This document shows, one piece after another, positions 1 to 8,361 of a stretch of 64,000 bases of DNA. Each line of letters starts with the position of its first letter. Position 1 is the stretch's first letter. The position numbers and the translations under genes were made by a program. The stretch is from Ancylobacter aquaticus (GTDB lineage: Bacteria; Pseudomonadota; Alphaproteobacteria; Rhizobiales; Xanthobacteraceae): the NCBI RefSeq assembly GCF_004339465.1, contig NZ_SMFY01000001.1:1860001-1924000 (forward strand), in the 5' to 3' direction. Below the pieces are notes generated by a model. That model was not told where the DNA came from, did not search any database, and saw nothing but the letters and a program-made list of their open reading frames with translations.

Positions 1-2
1 TC

Positions 3-146
3 GACGTGATCGCCGATCCCGAGGACCCGGTCGGGCTGAAGCCCTCCGCCATCCCGCACTATCTCGCGGCCGTGGTCGGCGCGGTGTTCGTGATCAGCTT
101 CGGCTGGATCGTGAAGAGCCGCCGCCGCGAGGCGACCGCGCACTGA
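3..146 (+). CDS. C-terminal tail of an unidentified membrane protein (partial)
   Basis: An open frame enters from the left edge and ends in TGA after 47 visible residues. The tail holds one strongly hydrophobic stretch of about 18 residues (roughly residues 18-35 of the visible part) followed by a basic, charged end (KSRRREATAH). That is the pattern of a final transmembrane helix with a cytoplasmic tail. Nothing upstream is visible, so the family cannot be named. A strong terminator hairpin begins 35 bases after the stop, so this is the last gene of its transcript. Confidence 0.6.
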   Translation, partial: DVIADPEDPVGLKPSAIPHYLAAVVGAVFVISFGWIVKSRRREATAH

Positions 147-180
147 GCGTGGGCGTAACCGCGTAGGTGTAAAAAAGGGA

Positions 181-215
181 GGCGCTCCGCTAGGATACTG
201 GCGGAGCGCCTTTTT
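181..215 (+). terminator. Rho-independent terminator overlapping the next gene's ribosome-binding site
   Basis: A perfect 10-bp inverted repeat, GGCGCTCCGC and GCGGAGCGCC, is separated by a 10-base loop and followed by five T residues, with an A-rich run just upstream at 171-176. It should end the transcript of the partial gene on the left. The GGAG at 203-206 in the 3' arm is also the only Shine-Dalgarno-like sequence for the ATG at 217 (10-base spacing). On read-through RNA the hairpin would bury that site. Confidence 0.85.
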
Positions 216-216
216 C

Positions 217-2301
217 ATGAATCAGCATCTCTCGCCTGCCCGCACCGCCTCTTCCGCCTGCCCCCATGACTGCCCCTCCACCTGCGCGCTGGAGATCGAG
301 GTCGTGGACGGGCGCATCGGCCGCGTGCGCGGCGCGCGCGACAACAGCTTCACCGCCGGAATCATTTGCGCCAAGGTCGCGCGCTACGCCGAGCGGGCGA
401 ACCATCCCGACAGGCTGACCCGCCCGCTGCGCCGCATGGGCGCGAAAGGCAATGGCGCCTACGCACCCATCGGCTGGGACGAGGCGCTGGACGAGATCGC
501 CCACCAGTTCCGCGAGGCCGAGCGCCGCTTCGGGCCGGAAGCGGTATGGCCCTATTACTACGCCGGCACGATGGGGCTGGTGATGCGCGACGGCATCAAC
601 CGGCTGACCCGCGCCAAGGGCTATTCGCGCTTCTTTTCCAGCATCTGCGTCAACCCGGCCTGGAGCGGGTTCATGGCCGGCACCGGCAAGCTCGCCGGGC
701 CGGACCCGCGCGAAATGGCCAAGAGCGACTTTGTCGTCATCTGGGGCACCAACCCGGTGTCGACCCAGATCAACGTGATGACGCACGCTATCCGCGCCCG
801 CAAGGAGCGCGGGGCCAAGATCGCCGTGGTCGATGTCTACCGCTCGCCCACCATGGAGCAGGCGGACATTTCCGTTCTCATCCGGCCGGGGACGGATGGG
901 GCGCTGGCCTGCGCGGTGATGCATGTGCTGTTTCGCGACGGCTTTGCCGACCGCGACTATCTCGCTGAATTTGCTGATGACGCGGAGGGTTTCGAGGCTC
1001 ATCTCGCCGAGCGCACGCCTGAATGGGCTGCTGCCATCACCGGACTGCCGGCTGCAGAAATCGAGGCGTTCGCGCAGTTCATCGGACGCACGCCGAAAAC
1101 CTTCATCCGCGCCGGCTATGGCTTCACCCGCTCGCGCAACGGCGCGGTGGCGATGCACGCGGTGAGCTGCATTCCCACCATTACCGGGTCGTGGAAGCAT
1201 GAGGGCGGCGGGGTGTTCCACTCCAACAGCGCCATCTATGGCTGGAACAAGACGATGGTGGAGGGGCTGGACATCCCCACCCGCGCGCGGGAGCTTGACC
1301 AGTCGCGCATCGGCGACATCCTGACCGGCGACCCCGAGGCGCTGCTCGGCGGCCCGCCAGTGAGTGCGATGCTGATCCAGAACACCAACCCGGTCTCCGT
1401 CGCGCCCGACCAGGAGACGGTGCGGCGCGGCTTTGCGCGCGAGGACCTGTTTGTCGCCGTGCATGAGCAGTTCATGACTGAGACGGCTGCCATGGCCGAC
1501 ATCGTTCTGCCGGCGACCATGTTCACCGAGCATGACGACCTCTACCAGGGCGGCGGCAACCAATATGTCATTCTCGGCCCCAAGCTGGTCGAGCCGATGG
1601 GCGAGTGCCGCAGCAATCACGAGGTGATCGGCGCGTTGGCCGACCGTCTCGGCGCCGTGCATGAGGGCTTCCAGATGAGCCCGCGCGATCATATCGACTT
1701 TATGCTGCGGGCGGCCGGGCGCGGAACGGTGGAAGCGCTGGAAGAAGCGCGCTTCCTCGACATCCAGCCCGATTTCGCCACCGCCCATTATGAGAAGGGC
1801 TTCAACTGGCCCGATGGCAAATTCCGCCTGAAGCCGGACTGGGCCCGCTCGCGGTTCTCCTCCCCGGCGAAGTTCGGGCCGGTCGAGGACATGCCGGCAT
1901 GGCCGGACCACTGGGCGGTGATCGAGGAAGCGACAGCGGAGTATCCGTTCCGCCTCGTCACCGCGCCCGCGCGCTCCTTCCTCAACTCGACCTTCACCGA
2001 AACCGAGGGCTCGCTGGTGCGCGAGAAGCGGCCGGAACTGCTGCTCCACCCTGAGGATGCGGCGGCGCTGGAGATCGGCGATGGCGACCTTGTCGTCGTG
2101 ACCAGCGCGCGCGGCCAAGTGCAGCTCCACGCCCGCCTGTTCGACGGCCTGCGGCGCGGCGTGGTGGTGGCGGAATCGATCTGGCCCAACCGCGCCCATG
2201 AGGGCGGGCGCGGCATCAACAGCCTCACCGGCGCCGACCCCGTCGCCCCGGCCGGCGGCGCCGCGCTGCACGACAACCGGGTGCGGATCGGGAGGGTGTG
2301 A
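217..2301 (+). CDS. Molybdopterin-dependent oxidoreductase (DMSO reductase superfamily, 4Fe-4S)
   Basis: A 694-residue protein of the large molybdopterin oxidoreductase family (COG0243). An N-terminal cysteine motif, C15-x3-C19-x3-C23-x27-C51, matches the 4Fe-4S site of these enzymes. The Mo-bis-MGD-binding core follows, with segments such as IWGTNPVSTQ and AMLIQNTNPV, and a C-terminal molydopterin dinucleotide-binding domain covers about residues 575-690. C144 (SSICVNPAW) is a possible Mo ligand, which is inference. There is no twin-arginine signal peptide, so a cytoplasmic location is likely. The substrate cannot be told from sequence. No small electron-transfer subunit lies nearby, so it may act alone with a soluble carrier. 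The ATG at 217 sits two bases after a terminator T-run, and its ribosome-binding site lies inside that hairpin. Confidence 0.9.
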   Translation: MNQHLSPARTASSACPHDCPSTCALEIEVVDGRIGRVRGARDNSFTAGIICAKVARYAERANHPDRLTRPLRRMGAKGNGAYAPIGWDEALDEIAHQFREAERRFGPEAVWPYYYAGTMGLVMRDGINRLTRAKGYSRFFSSICVNPAWSGFMAGTGKLAGPDPREMAKSDFVVIWGTNPVSTQINVMTHAIRARKERGAKIAVVDVYRSPTMEQADISVLIRPGTDGALACAVMHVLFRDGFADRDYLAEFADDAEGFEAHLAERTPEWAAAITGLPAAEIEAFAQFIGRTPKTFIRAGYGFTRSRNGAVAMHAVSCIPTITGSWKHEGGGVFHSNSAIYGWNKTMVEGLDIPTRARELDQSRIGDILTGDPEALLGGPPVSAMLIQNTNPVSVAPDQETVRRGFAREDLFVAVHEQFMTETAAMADIVLPATMFTEHDDLYQGGGNQYVILGPKLVEPMGECRSNHEVIGALADRLGAVHEGFQMSPRDHIDFMLRAAGRGTVEALEEARFLDIQPDFATAHYEKGFNWPDGKFRLKPDWARSRFSSPAKFGPVEDMPAWPDHWAVIEEATAEYPFRLVTAPARSFLNSTFTETEGSLVREKRPELLLHPEDAAALEIGDGDLVVVTSARGQVQLHARLFDGLRRGVVVAESIWPNRAHEGGRGINSLTGADPVAPAGGAALHDNRVRIGRV

Positions 2302-2316
2302 GGGGGACGGCCGGTT

Positions 2317-2589
2317 TTAATCCGGGTGCTCTCCGGCAGCGGTCGTCGCCAGGCGGGTGTCCACCCACGAACGTATTCCGCGCTCGTCTGCACGCTGCAG
2401 GAGGGTGCGAAGTGTGTCGCTGAAATCGCTGCCGGCGGCGGCTTCTTTCGCAATAGCGAGGGGGACTGTGTGGAGCAGGTCCGCCAGCGCGAAGCTAACG
2501 TTGTTGTCGCCTTCGCGGGACGCCATGCGTATCTCGATGAACGCATCGTATAGAAGTCTGCATATCCTAGTCAGGTTTGCGTTTTCCAC
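2317..2589 (-). CDS. Small hypothetical protein, 90 aa
   Basis: I chose a GTG start at 2589 because GGGAG lies eight bases before it. The frame stays open further upstream, but that extension would run into the divergent gene. The product is a mostly helical protein of 90 residues with no signal peptide or membrane segment. Recognisable stretches are TRICRLLYDAF, a central helix FALADLLHTVPLAIAKE, and a charged C-terminal half. I do not recognise the family. Its start lies 63 bases from the divergent start at 2653, and its stop is 15 bases from the molybdoenzyme stop. A partnership with the divergent gene (for example an immunity pair or a regulated pair) is only a guess. Confidence 0.55.
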   Translation of the reverse strand: MENANLTRICRLLYDAFIEIRMASREGDNNVSFALADLLHTVPLAIAKEAAAGSDFSDTLRTLLQRADERGIRSWVDTRLATTAAGEHPD

Positions 2590-2652
2590 AGTTTGGTCTC
2601 CCGTCCTTGAGGCTGCTGCGGTCGAGCGATTGGTAGGTTGTTGAGAGGCGCT

Positions 2653-2985
2653 ATGCCGAAGATCAGGGATATGCTGTCGCCCGAGGATGTCGATATGGTC
2701 GGCCGTGCGGTAAAAGCCGCGACTGAGGGCGACTTCTTCCCCGAAATAGAGTTCTCCACGATATTCGGCATCGATAGAGCAACGTTGCGGCGCGTCTATG
2801 TGGGCTGGCCTGAGCCAGAGATGGACTTGCGGGACTTCAGGCTCGCTGTGCTCGACACGCTGAACAACCTGACCGGTTATCCCCACAACATGGATGACGA
2901 ACTCGCCTACTACGTGCCTGAGGGCATCGAAGCGCTTCTAAGGGTGCAGCGCGAACTGAGAGCCCGCTGGCCGGGCGGCCATTAG
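2653..2985 (+). CDS. Conserved hypothetical protein, 110 aa
   Basis: The ATG at 2653 has GAGAGG four bases upstream, a better start than the in-frame TTG codons at 2638 and 2641. The protein begins MPKIRDMLSPEDVDMVGRAV and contains an acidic/aromatic stretch (EGDFFPEIEFSTIFGID) followed by a tryptophan-containing loop and NLTGYPH. From memory, short bacterial hypothetical proteins with a similar 'FFP-x-x-EF-x-x-x-FG' and 'NNLxGYPH' pattern exist, with no assigned function. It has no signal peptide, membrane helix or obvious catalytic motif. It is transcribed divergently from the 90-residue gene on the other strand, and the two may share a promoter region. Confidence 0.7.
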   Translation: MPKIRDMLSPEDVDMVGRAVKAATEGDFFPEIEFSTIFGIDRATLRRVYVGWPEPEMDLRDFRLAVLDTLNNLTGYPHNMDDELAYYVPEGIEALLRVQRELRARWPGGH

Positions 2986-3188
2986 GGGCGATCATGCTTG
3001 CATGGCCTGCGTGGCACGGGTTACGCCGGGAGCGCACGCGATGGGGCCGGCAGAGGGGAGGGCCACGCCGACTCGGCCGCGAAATGCGCCACCGTCGTAA
3101 ATTTCCCGGCCAAGAGGTGGTACCTGAGGGGAACCGATCGTCCCCATCGGCGTCATATCGACATCTCTCCTCGTAGCGGAACCACCTC

Positions 3189-4016
3189 ATGAGATTCAAC
3201 GTCGCCTCCCGGCTCGCCTATGAGGTGCGCGACAGGGCCGTCTTCATCCTCAACATCGAGGCGGCGGCGCTGCGCCACCAGACGATTCTCTCGGAAACGC
3301 TGAAGCTCACCCCCGCCGTCGCGCTGGAGCGGCACGATCTGGCGGGCGGCACGCGGCTGGTGCGCGTGGTGGTGGAGCCCGGCCGGTTCGAGGTCGCCTA
3401 TGACGCGACGGTCGAGCTGGCGATGCTCGATGCCGACCCCTCCCATGTCAGCGAGACGCCGGTGGCGGAACTGCCGCTGGAGGTGGTGCCTTTCCTCAAC
3501 CCCAGCCGCTACTGCCAGTCCGACCAGCTGGGGCGCTTCGCCTATCACCAGTTCGGAGGCCTGCCGCCCGGCCATGAGCGGGTGACGGCGATCTGCAACT
3601 GGATCTACGACAATGTCGAATATCTCAGCGGCAGCACCAATTCCGAAACCTCGGCCTATGACACGATGGTGCAGCGCGCCGGCGTGTGCCGGGATTTCGC
3701 CCATCTCGGCATCGCCTTCTGCCGCGCTCTGTCGATTCCCTCGCGCTTCGCCAGTTCCTATGCCTGGCAACTCGACCCGCCGGATTTCCACGCGGTGTTC
3801 GAGTGCTATCTCGACGGCGCCTGGTATGTGTTCGACCCCACCCGCAAGGCGGCGCTGCAGGGGCTGGTGCGGATCGGCGTCGGCCGCGACGCGGCGGATG
3901 CCGCCTTCGCCACCATCTATGGCGACGCGATGATGACCGACCTGCAGGTGTCGATCGCCCCGCTCGACGAGGTGACGCAGGCCGCGCCGACGCTGCGGGC
4001 GGTGGGGATCGCTTAG
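3189..4016 (+). CDS. Transglutaminase-like cysteine protease/amidase family protein
   Basis: A 275-residue cytosolic protein of the bacterial transglutaminase-like superfamily (COG1305). The N-terminal half (about 1-100) is the beta-rich domain typical of the group. The catalytic domain carries the full triad: C167 in AGVCRDFAHL, H201 in DFHAVFECYL and D216 in YVFDPTRK. The biochemical role of these bacterial proteins is mostly unknown; proteolysis, amidation or cross-linking are all possible. It stands alone on the plus strand and converges with purN, whose stop is 14 bases away. A paralogue with an altered active site is encoded at 39463-40287. About 200 bases upstream (2986-3188) hold no gene that I can see. 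Confidence 0.85.
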   Translation: MRFNVASRLAYEVRDRAVFILNIEAAALRHQTILSETLKLTPAVALERHDLAGGTRLVRVVVEPGRFEVAYDATVELAMLDADPSHVSETPVAELPLEVVPFLNPSRYCQSDQLGRFAYHQFGGLPPGHERVTAICNWIYDNVEYLSGSTNSETSAYDTMVQRAGVCRDFAHLGIAFCRALSIPSRFASSYAWQLDPPDFHAVFECYLDGAWYVFDPTRKAALQGLVRIGVGRDAADAAFATIYGDAMMTDLQVSIAPLDEVTQAAPTLRAVGIA

Positions 4017-4030
4017 AGCCAAGCGGGTGT

Positions 4031-4684
4031 TCAGCCGACCGGCGGGACGACCAGCGCCGGAGGGGCGAGGATGAACTCGTCGAGGACGACGCGGCCATTC
4101 TCCAGCCGGGCGCGGCCCTCGGCGACGAGGCGCAGCGCGGCGGGATAGATCACATGCTCCTGCGCCAGCACGCGGGCGCCGAGCGTGCCGGGCGTGTCGG
4201 CCTCCAGCACCGGCACGGCGGCCTGGATGAGGATGGGGCCGACATCCATCTCCGGCGTGACGAAATGCACCGTGCAGCCATGGATGCGCACGCCCTCGGC
4301 CAACGCCCGCTCATGGGTGTGCAGGCCCTTGAAGCTGGGCAGAAGGGCCGGGTGAATGTTGAGCATCCGGCCCGTCCACTTCTCGACGAACGGCCCGGTG
4401 AGCAGGCGCAGGAAGCCGGCGAGGCAGACGAGATCGGCCGCCTCCTCCTCCAGCACCGCGTCGAGCGCCGCATCGAAGGCGGCGCGGTCGGCATGCGCCT
4501 TGTGGTCGACAATGCGGGTGGGGATGTTGCAGGCCTGCGCGCGGGCGAGGCCGTGCGCGTCCGGGCGGTTTGAGATGACCACGGCGATCTCGGCCGGAAA
4601 ATCCGGTGCGGCGGCCGCCTCGATCAGCGACATCATGTTGGAGCCGCGCCCGGATATGAGGACGGCCACGCGGGGCTTGGTCAT
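4031..4684 (-). CDS. purN: Phosphoribosylglycinamide formyltransferase (GART)
   Basis: PurN transfers a formyl group from 10-formyl-THF to GAR in the third step of purine synthesis. The 217-residue protein has the N-terminal nucleotide-binding signature RVAVLISGRGSNM, the catalytic segment MLNIHPALLPSFKG (with the Asn-His pair) and the downstream GCTVHFV and MDVGPI stretches that carry the catalytic Asp. Length is normal for the family (about 200-220). It lies 14 bases downstream of purM on the same strand, so the two are co-transcribed, the usual order in alphaproteobacteria. Confidence 0.97.
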   Translation of the reverse strand: MTKPRVAVLISGRGSNMMSLIEAAAAPDFPAEIAVVISNRPDAHGLARAQACNIPTRIVDHKAHADRAAFDAALDAVLEEEAADLVCLAGFLRLLTGPFVEKWTGRMLNIHPALLPSFKGLHTHERALAEGVRIHGCTVHFVTPEMDVGPILIQAAVPVLEADTPGTLGARVLAQEHVIYPAALRLVAEGRARLENGRVVLDEFILAPPALVVPPVG

Positions 4685-4698
4685 GGCGCCAGCCTGGC

Positions 4699-5781
4699 TC
4701 AGAGCGGCGTGTCGAGGGTGAGCGTGCCGTCATAGACGGTGTGGGCTGCGCCCTCGCCGGGCTCGATGACACCCAGATGCATCACTTCCTCGCCGCCCTC
4801 GACGAACGCGCCGGCCACTGTCTCGGCATCTTCCGGGGCGCAGACCACCACCATGCCGATGCCGCAGTTGAAGGCGCGCAGCATTTCCTCCGGCGCCACC
4901 TTGCCGACCTGTGCCAGCCAGCGGAACACCGGGGGCACGTTCACGCCGTCAAGGTCGATGCGGCCGATCGTGTGCTTGGGCAGCACGCGCGGCAGGTTCT
5001 CGGTAAGCCCGCCGCCGGTGATGTGGGCGAGCGCCTTCACCTTGCCGGTGGAGCGGATGGCCGCGAGCGTCGACTTCACATAGAGCCGCGTGGGGATGAG
5101 CAGCGCCTCGCCCAGCGTGAGGCCGCGCGCGAAGGGCGCGGGGGAATCCCAGGTGAGGCCGGAGACCTCGACGATGCGGCGCACCAGCGAATAGCCGTTG
5201 GAATGCACGCCGGAGGAGGCGAGGCCGAGCAGCACGTCGCCGGGGCGCACATTGGGGGAGGGCAGAAGTTCGCCGCGCTCCACCGCGCCGACCGAGAAGC
5301 CGGCGAGGTCATAGTCGCCTTCGGCATACATGCCGGGCATTTCCGCCGTCTCGCCGCCAATCAGCGCGCAGCCGGCCTCGACGCAGCCCCGCGCGATGCC
5401 GGCGACGATGGTGGCGCCGATTTCCGGGGCCAGCTTGCCGGTGGCGAAATAGTCGAGGAAGAACAGCGGCTCGGCGCCCTGCACCACGAGATCGTTGACG
5501 CACATGGCGACGAGGTCAATGCCGATTGTGCCGTGCCGGCCGGTCTCAATCGCGATCTTCAGCTTGGTGCCGACGCCGTCGGTGGTGGCGACGATGAGCG
5601 GGTCCTTGAAGCCGGCGGCCTTGGGGTCGAACACCCCGCCGAAGCCGCCGATATCGGCATCGGCGCCTGCCCGGCGGGTCGCCTTGACCAGCGGCTTGAT
5701 GAGATCGACCAGCCGGTTGCCGGCGTCGATGTCGACGCCCGCATCGCGATAGCTGAGGCCTTTTTCCGTCCCGGTCATCAT
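4699..5781 (-). CDS. purM: Phosphoribosylformylglycinamidine cyclo-ligase (AIR synthetase)
   Basis: PurM closes the imidazole ring of AIR using ATP in the fifth step of purine synthesis. The 360-residue protein shows the family features in order: [16 protein letters not shown] at the N terminus, GGFGGVFD, the ATP-site loop [14 protein letters not shown], the [23 protein letters not shown] block, [11 protein letters not shown] and the C-terminal [16 protein letters not shown]. Two adjacent ATG codons (5781 and 5778) could start it. The second has better spacing from GGGGA. It is followed after 14 bases by purN. Confidence 0.97.
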   Translation of the reverse strand: MMTGTEKGLSYRDAGVDIDAGNRLVDLIKPLVKATRRAGADADIGGFGGVFDPKAAGFKDPLIVATTDGVGTKLKIAIETGRHGTIGIDLVAMCVNDLVVQGAEPLFFLDYFATGKLAPEIGATIVAGIARGCVEAGCALIGGETAEMPGMYAEGDYDLAGFSVGAVERGELLPSPNVRPGDVLLGLASSGVHSNGYSLVRRIVEVSGLTWDSPAPFARGLTLGEALLIPTRLYVKSTLAAIRSTGKVKALAHITGGGLTENLPRVLPKHTIGRIDLDGVNVPPVFRWLAQVGKVAPEEMLRAFNCGIGMVVVCAPEDAETVAGAFVEGGEEVMHLGVIEPGEGAAHTVYDGTLTLDTPL

Positions 5782-5865
5782 GCGTCCCCGATCAATGCTC
5801 GCGGATTAAACGCTTATCGGGCGGCGGGCAAGGTGGCGGGCGGCTTTCCCCCGCACCCTGCAGCC

Positions 5866-7014
5866 TCAGCCCCGGCGTCCTGCATGCTCGATGGCGAGCG
5901 CGGTGAGGCCGGCGGCCAGCCCCCAGAAGGCAGAGCCGAGGCCGAACAGCGACAGGCCCGAAGCGGTGACCGCCAGCGTCAGCACGGCGGGGAAGCGCTT
6001 GGCGCCATCGCCCATGGCGGAGCCGAGCGCATTGACCAGCGGGCCGAGCAGAGCCAGCCCGGCGAAGGTCGCCACGAGTTCGGGCGGCAGGGCGGCGATC
6101 AGTGCCACCGCGCCGGCGCCGAAGCCGGCGAGCACGACATAGCTCAGCGCGTAGAACGGCGTCGCCAGCCAGCGCTTTTCCGGGTCGGGATGGGTGTCCG
6201 GCCCGGTGCAGATAGAGGCGGTGATGGCGGCGAGGTTGCTTGTCAGCGAGCCGATCGGCGCGGTGATGAGCGAGGCGATGGCGGTGGAGGCGAGGATCGA
6301 CGGCGCCGGTGGCTTGTAGCCGGCCGCCTGCAGCACGGCCAAGCCGGGCAGGTTCTGCGAGGCCATGGTGACGATATAGAGCGGAATCCCGACGCCGATC
6401 ATCGCCTGAAGGTCGAACTGCGGCACGATCAGTTCAAGGGTCGGCCACGGCACGCCGTCGGGAAGCGGGCCGACGCGGCCGAGGACGAAGGCCAGCGCGA
6501 TGCCGAGCACCAGCACCGCCAGCACCGCTCCGAAAGGGCTGATGCGCCGCGCCACCAGGAAGAGCAGCACCAGCGGCAGCACCAGCAGCGGGTCGACCTG
6601 CCCGGCGGTGAAGACGGCGGTGCAGAATCGGAACAGCACGCCCGCCAGCATGGCGGCGGCGATCGCCACCGGCAGGCGCTGCACCAGCGCGCCGAGCGGC
6701 TTGACCGCGGCGGTGACGAGGATGAGCACGCCGGCGACGATGAAGGCACCTACCGCCAGCTCGATGGTGAGGCCGTGCGAGGCGGCGATCAGCGCCGCGC
6801 CCGGCGTGGTCCAGGCGGTGATGATCGGCATGCGGTGGCGCCAGCCGAGCCAAGCGGAGGTCGCCGCCATGGACAGGCACAGGCCGATGACGCCGGAGGT
6901 GATCTGCCCCGGCGTGGCGCCGAGCGCCTGCGCGGCCGCGACGATGAGGGTGAGCGTGCCGCCAAAGCCGACAAGGGCGGCGACGATGCCTGAGGTGACG
7001 AGCGAGGAGCGCAT
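5866..7014 (-). CDS. Benzoate/H+ symporter family (BenE-like) membrane transporter
   Basis: An integral membrane protein of 382 residues with about 11-12 hydrophobic helices. The opening GFVAALVGFGGT-like segment (GIVAALVGFGGTLTLI) and the central QNLPGLAVL and TSNLAAITASICTGPDTHPDPEKRW segments are hallmarks of the BenE family (COG3135). Family members move benzoate or other aromatic acids with protons, but the substrate here is unknown because no aromatic degradation genes are nearby. I chose the ATG at 7014, where the family normally begins. The longer frame upstream is proline/arginine rich, lacks hydrophobic character and runs into the divergent gene. It is oriented like purM but separated by 84 bases, so co-transcription is uncertain. 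Confidence 0.88.
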   Translation of the reverse strand: MRSSLVTSGIVAALVGFGGTLTLIVAAAQALGATPGQITSGVIGLCLSMAATSAWLGWRHRMPIITAWTTPGAALIAASHGLTIELAVGAFIVAGVLILVTAAVKPLGALVQRLPVAIAAAMLAGVLFRFCTAVFTAGQVDPLLVLPLVLLFLVARRISPFGAVLAVLVLGIALAFVLGRVGPLPDGVPWPTLELIVPQFDLQAMIGVGIPLYIVTMASQNLPGLAVLQAAGYKPPAPSILASTAIASLITAPIGSLTSNLAAITASICTGPDTHPDPEKRWLATPFYALSYVVLAGFGAGAVALIAALPPELVATFAGLALLGPLVNALGSAMGDGAKRFPAVLTLAVTASGLSLFGLGSAFWGLAAGLTALAIEHAGRRG

Positions 7015-7231
7015 GCGGCGGGCCAGTGGAGCGTCGGGATGGGTGGGTGCGTCCCGCCTTCTGCCACGCCGGAACGGGCAAGGCCACGCTCGCGTTGGGG
7101 AAGGTGCTGTGAATGGCGGGGGCGAGCTCGTCGGCAGCGCCGCTTGTGCATCGCACGCGCGCCGTTTTCCTGTATTTATGTGAAAGAGGCGGCGCCGCGA
7201 TGCGTGGGGCCGGGCAAGAGGCGGACGGCGA

Positions 7232-8359
7232 ATGGCGTGGCACAAGCAGGTGATGTTCTGGCTGACCGTGCTCGGTCTGTTCATTGCGGCCTCATGGCTG
7301 CTGTCGAGCGTGCTTTTGCCCTTCGTCGCCGGCCTCGCGCTCGCCTATTTCCTCAACCCGGTGACGACGCGGCTGGAGCGCTGGGGGGTCAACCGACTGG
7401 TCGCCTCGCTGCTGACGATCACCCTGACGCTGCTGCTGGCGATCCTGCTGATGCTGCTGGTTGTGCCGATCTTCGGCTCGCAGCTCGCCGCTTTCATCCA
7501 GCGCCTGCCCGAATATATCGGCAAGCTGCAGAACCTGCTGACCGGCGAGGGAGAGAGCGCCGCGTGGCTGCGCGATTTCGTCGGCGACCGCATGCCGAGT
7601 GTGCAATCCGGGCTGAACGAGCTGGTCTCGCAGGGCGCAGCGTACATGCTGACGCTGATCCAGGGGCTTTGGACCGGCGGGCAGGCGCTGCTCTCCGTTT
7701 TCACGCTACTGGTCATTACCCCTGTGGTGGCGTTCTACATCCTCAATGACTGGGACAGCATGGTGACAAAGGTGGATTCGTGGCTGCCGGTGCGCCACCG
7801 CGCCACCCTTCGCGACCTTGCCGGCCAGATGGACAGCGCCATCGCCGGTTTCGTGCGTGGCCAGTCGCTGGTCTGCCTGATCCTCGGCAGCTTCTACGCC
7901 ATCAGCCTGACCATGACAGGACTGAATTTCGGCTTCGTCATCGGCTTCGTCTCGGGGATCATCACGTTCATCCCCTATGTCGGCTCGCTGACCGGGCTAG
8001 TGCTCGCCGGCGGCGTCGCCATCGTTCAGTTCTTCCCGGACTATTCGATGATCGCCATCGTCATCGGCATCTTCGTATTCGGCCAGTTCATCGAGGGCTA
8101 CATCCTCTCGCCCAAGCTGGTGGGCGACAGCGTCGGCCTGCACCCCGTGTGGCTGATGTTCGCCCTGCTGGCCTTCGGTTATATGCTGGGCTTCCTCGGC
8201 CTGCTGCTGGCGGTGCCGCTGGCGGCGGCGGTGGGGGTGCTGGTGCGCTTCGCCATCGGCCAGTACATGGAAAGCCCGCTCTATACCGGGGAAGGGGAGG
8301 CGGAACTGCACAGCGCCCCCGCGCCCGTGCCCTACCTGCCCGAGAGCCGGGTGCGCTGA
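7232..8359 (+). CDS. AI-2E family (PerM/YdgG-type) transporter
   Basis: A 375-residue polytopic membrane protein of the AI-2E/PerM family (COG0628). It shows the N-terminal double hairpin with LLPFVAGLALAYFLNPVTTRLERWG, an extracytoplasmic amphipathic segment (about 85-150), and the conserved C-terminal helices with SGIITFIPYVGSLTGLVLAGGVAIVQ and IEGYILSPKLVGDSVGLHPVWLMFALLAFG. Family members are reported as autoinducer exporters or sodium/proton antiporters, and the substrate here cannot be inferred. GAGG-like sequence precedes the ATG. It ends two bases before hdaA, so the two are almost certainly co-transcribed, as in many alphaproteobacteria. Confidence 0.9.
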   Translation: MAWHKQVMFWLTVLGLFIAASWLLSSVLLPFVAGLALAYFLNPVTTRLERWGVNRLVASLLTITLTLLLAILLMLLVVPIFGSQLAAFIQRLPEYIGKLQNLLTGEGESAAWLRDFVGDRMPSVQSGLNELVSQGAAYMLTLIQGLWTGGQALLSVFTLLVITPVVAFYILNDWDSMVTKVDSWLPVRHRATLRDLAGQMDSAIAGFVRGQSLVCLILGSFYAISLTMTGLNFGFVIGFVSGIITFIPYVGSLTGLVLAGGVAIVQFFPDYSMIAIVIGIFVFGQFIEGYILSPKLVGDSVGLHPVWLMFALLAFGYMLGFLGLLLAVPLAAAVGVLVRFAIGQYMESPLYTGEGEAELHSAPAPVPYLPESRVR

Positions 8360-8361
8360 GC

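Noticed and set aside
190-2271. Long open frame of 693 codons opposite the molybdoenzyme gene
   Set aside because: It is antisense to a clear family member, with the His/Arg/Gly-rich composition typical of high-GC shadow frames and no domain signature. The same applies to the long frames opposite ppk, aspS, nrdJ, rne, accC and the large AsmA-like gene.
2986-3188. Small open frames between the 110-residue gene and the transglutaminase-like gene
   Set aside because: Two overlapping frames of about 60 codons have Arg/Gly-rich sequence, no ribosome-binding site and no recognisable features.
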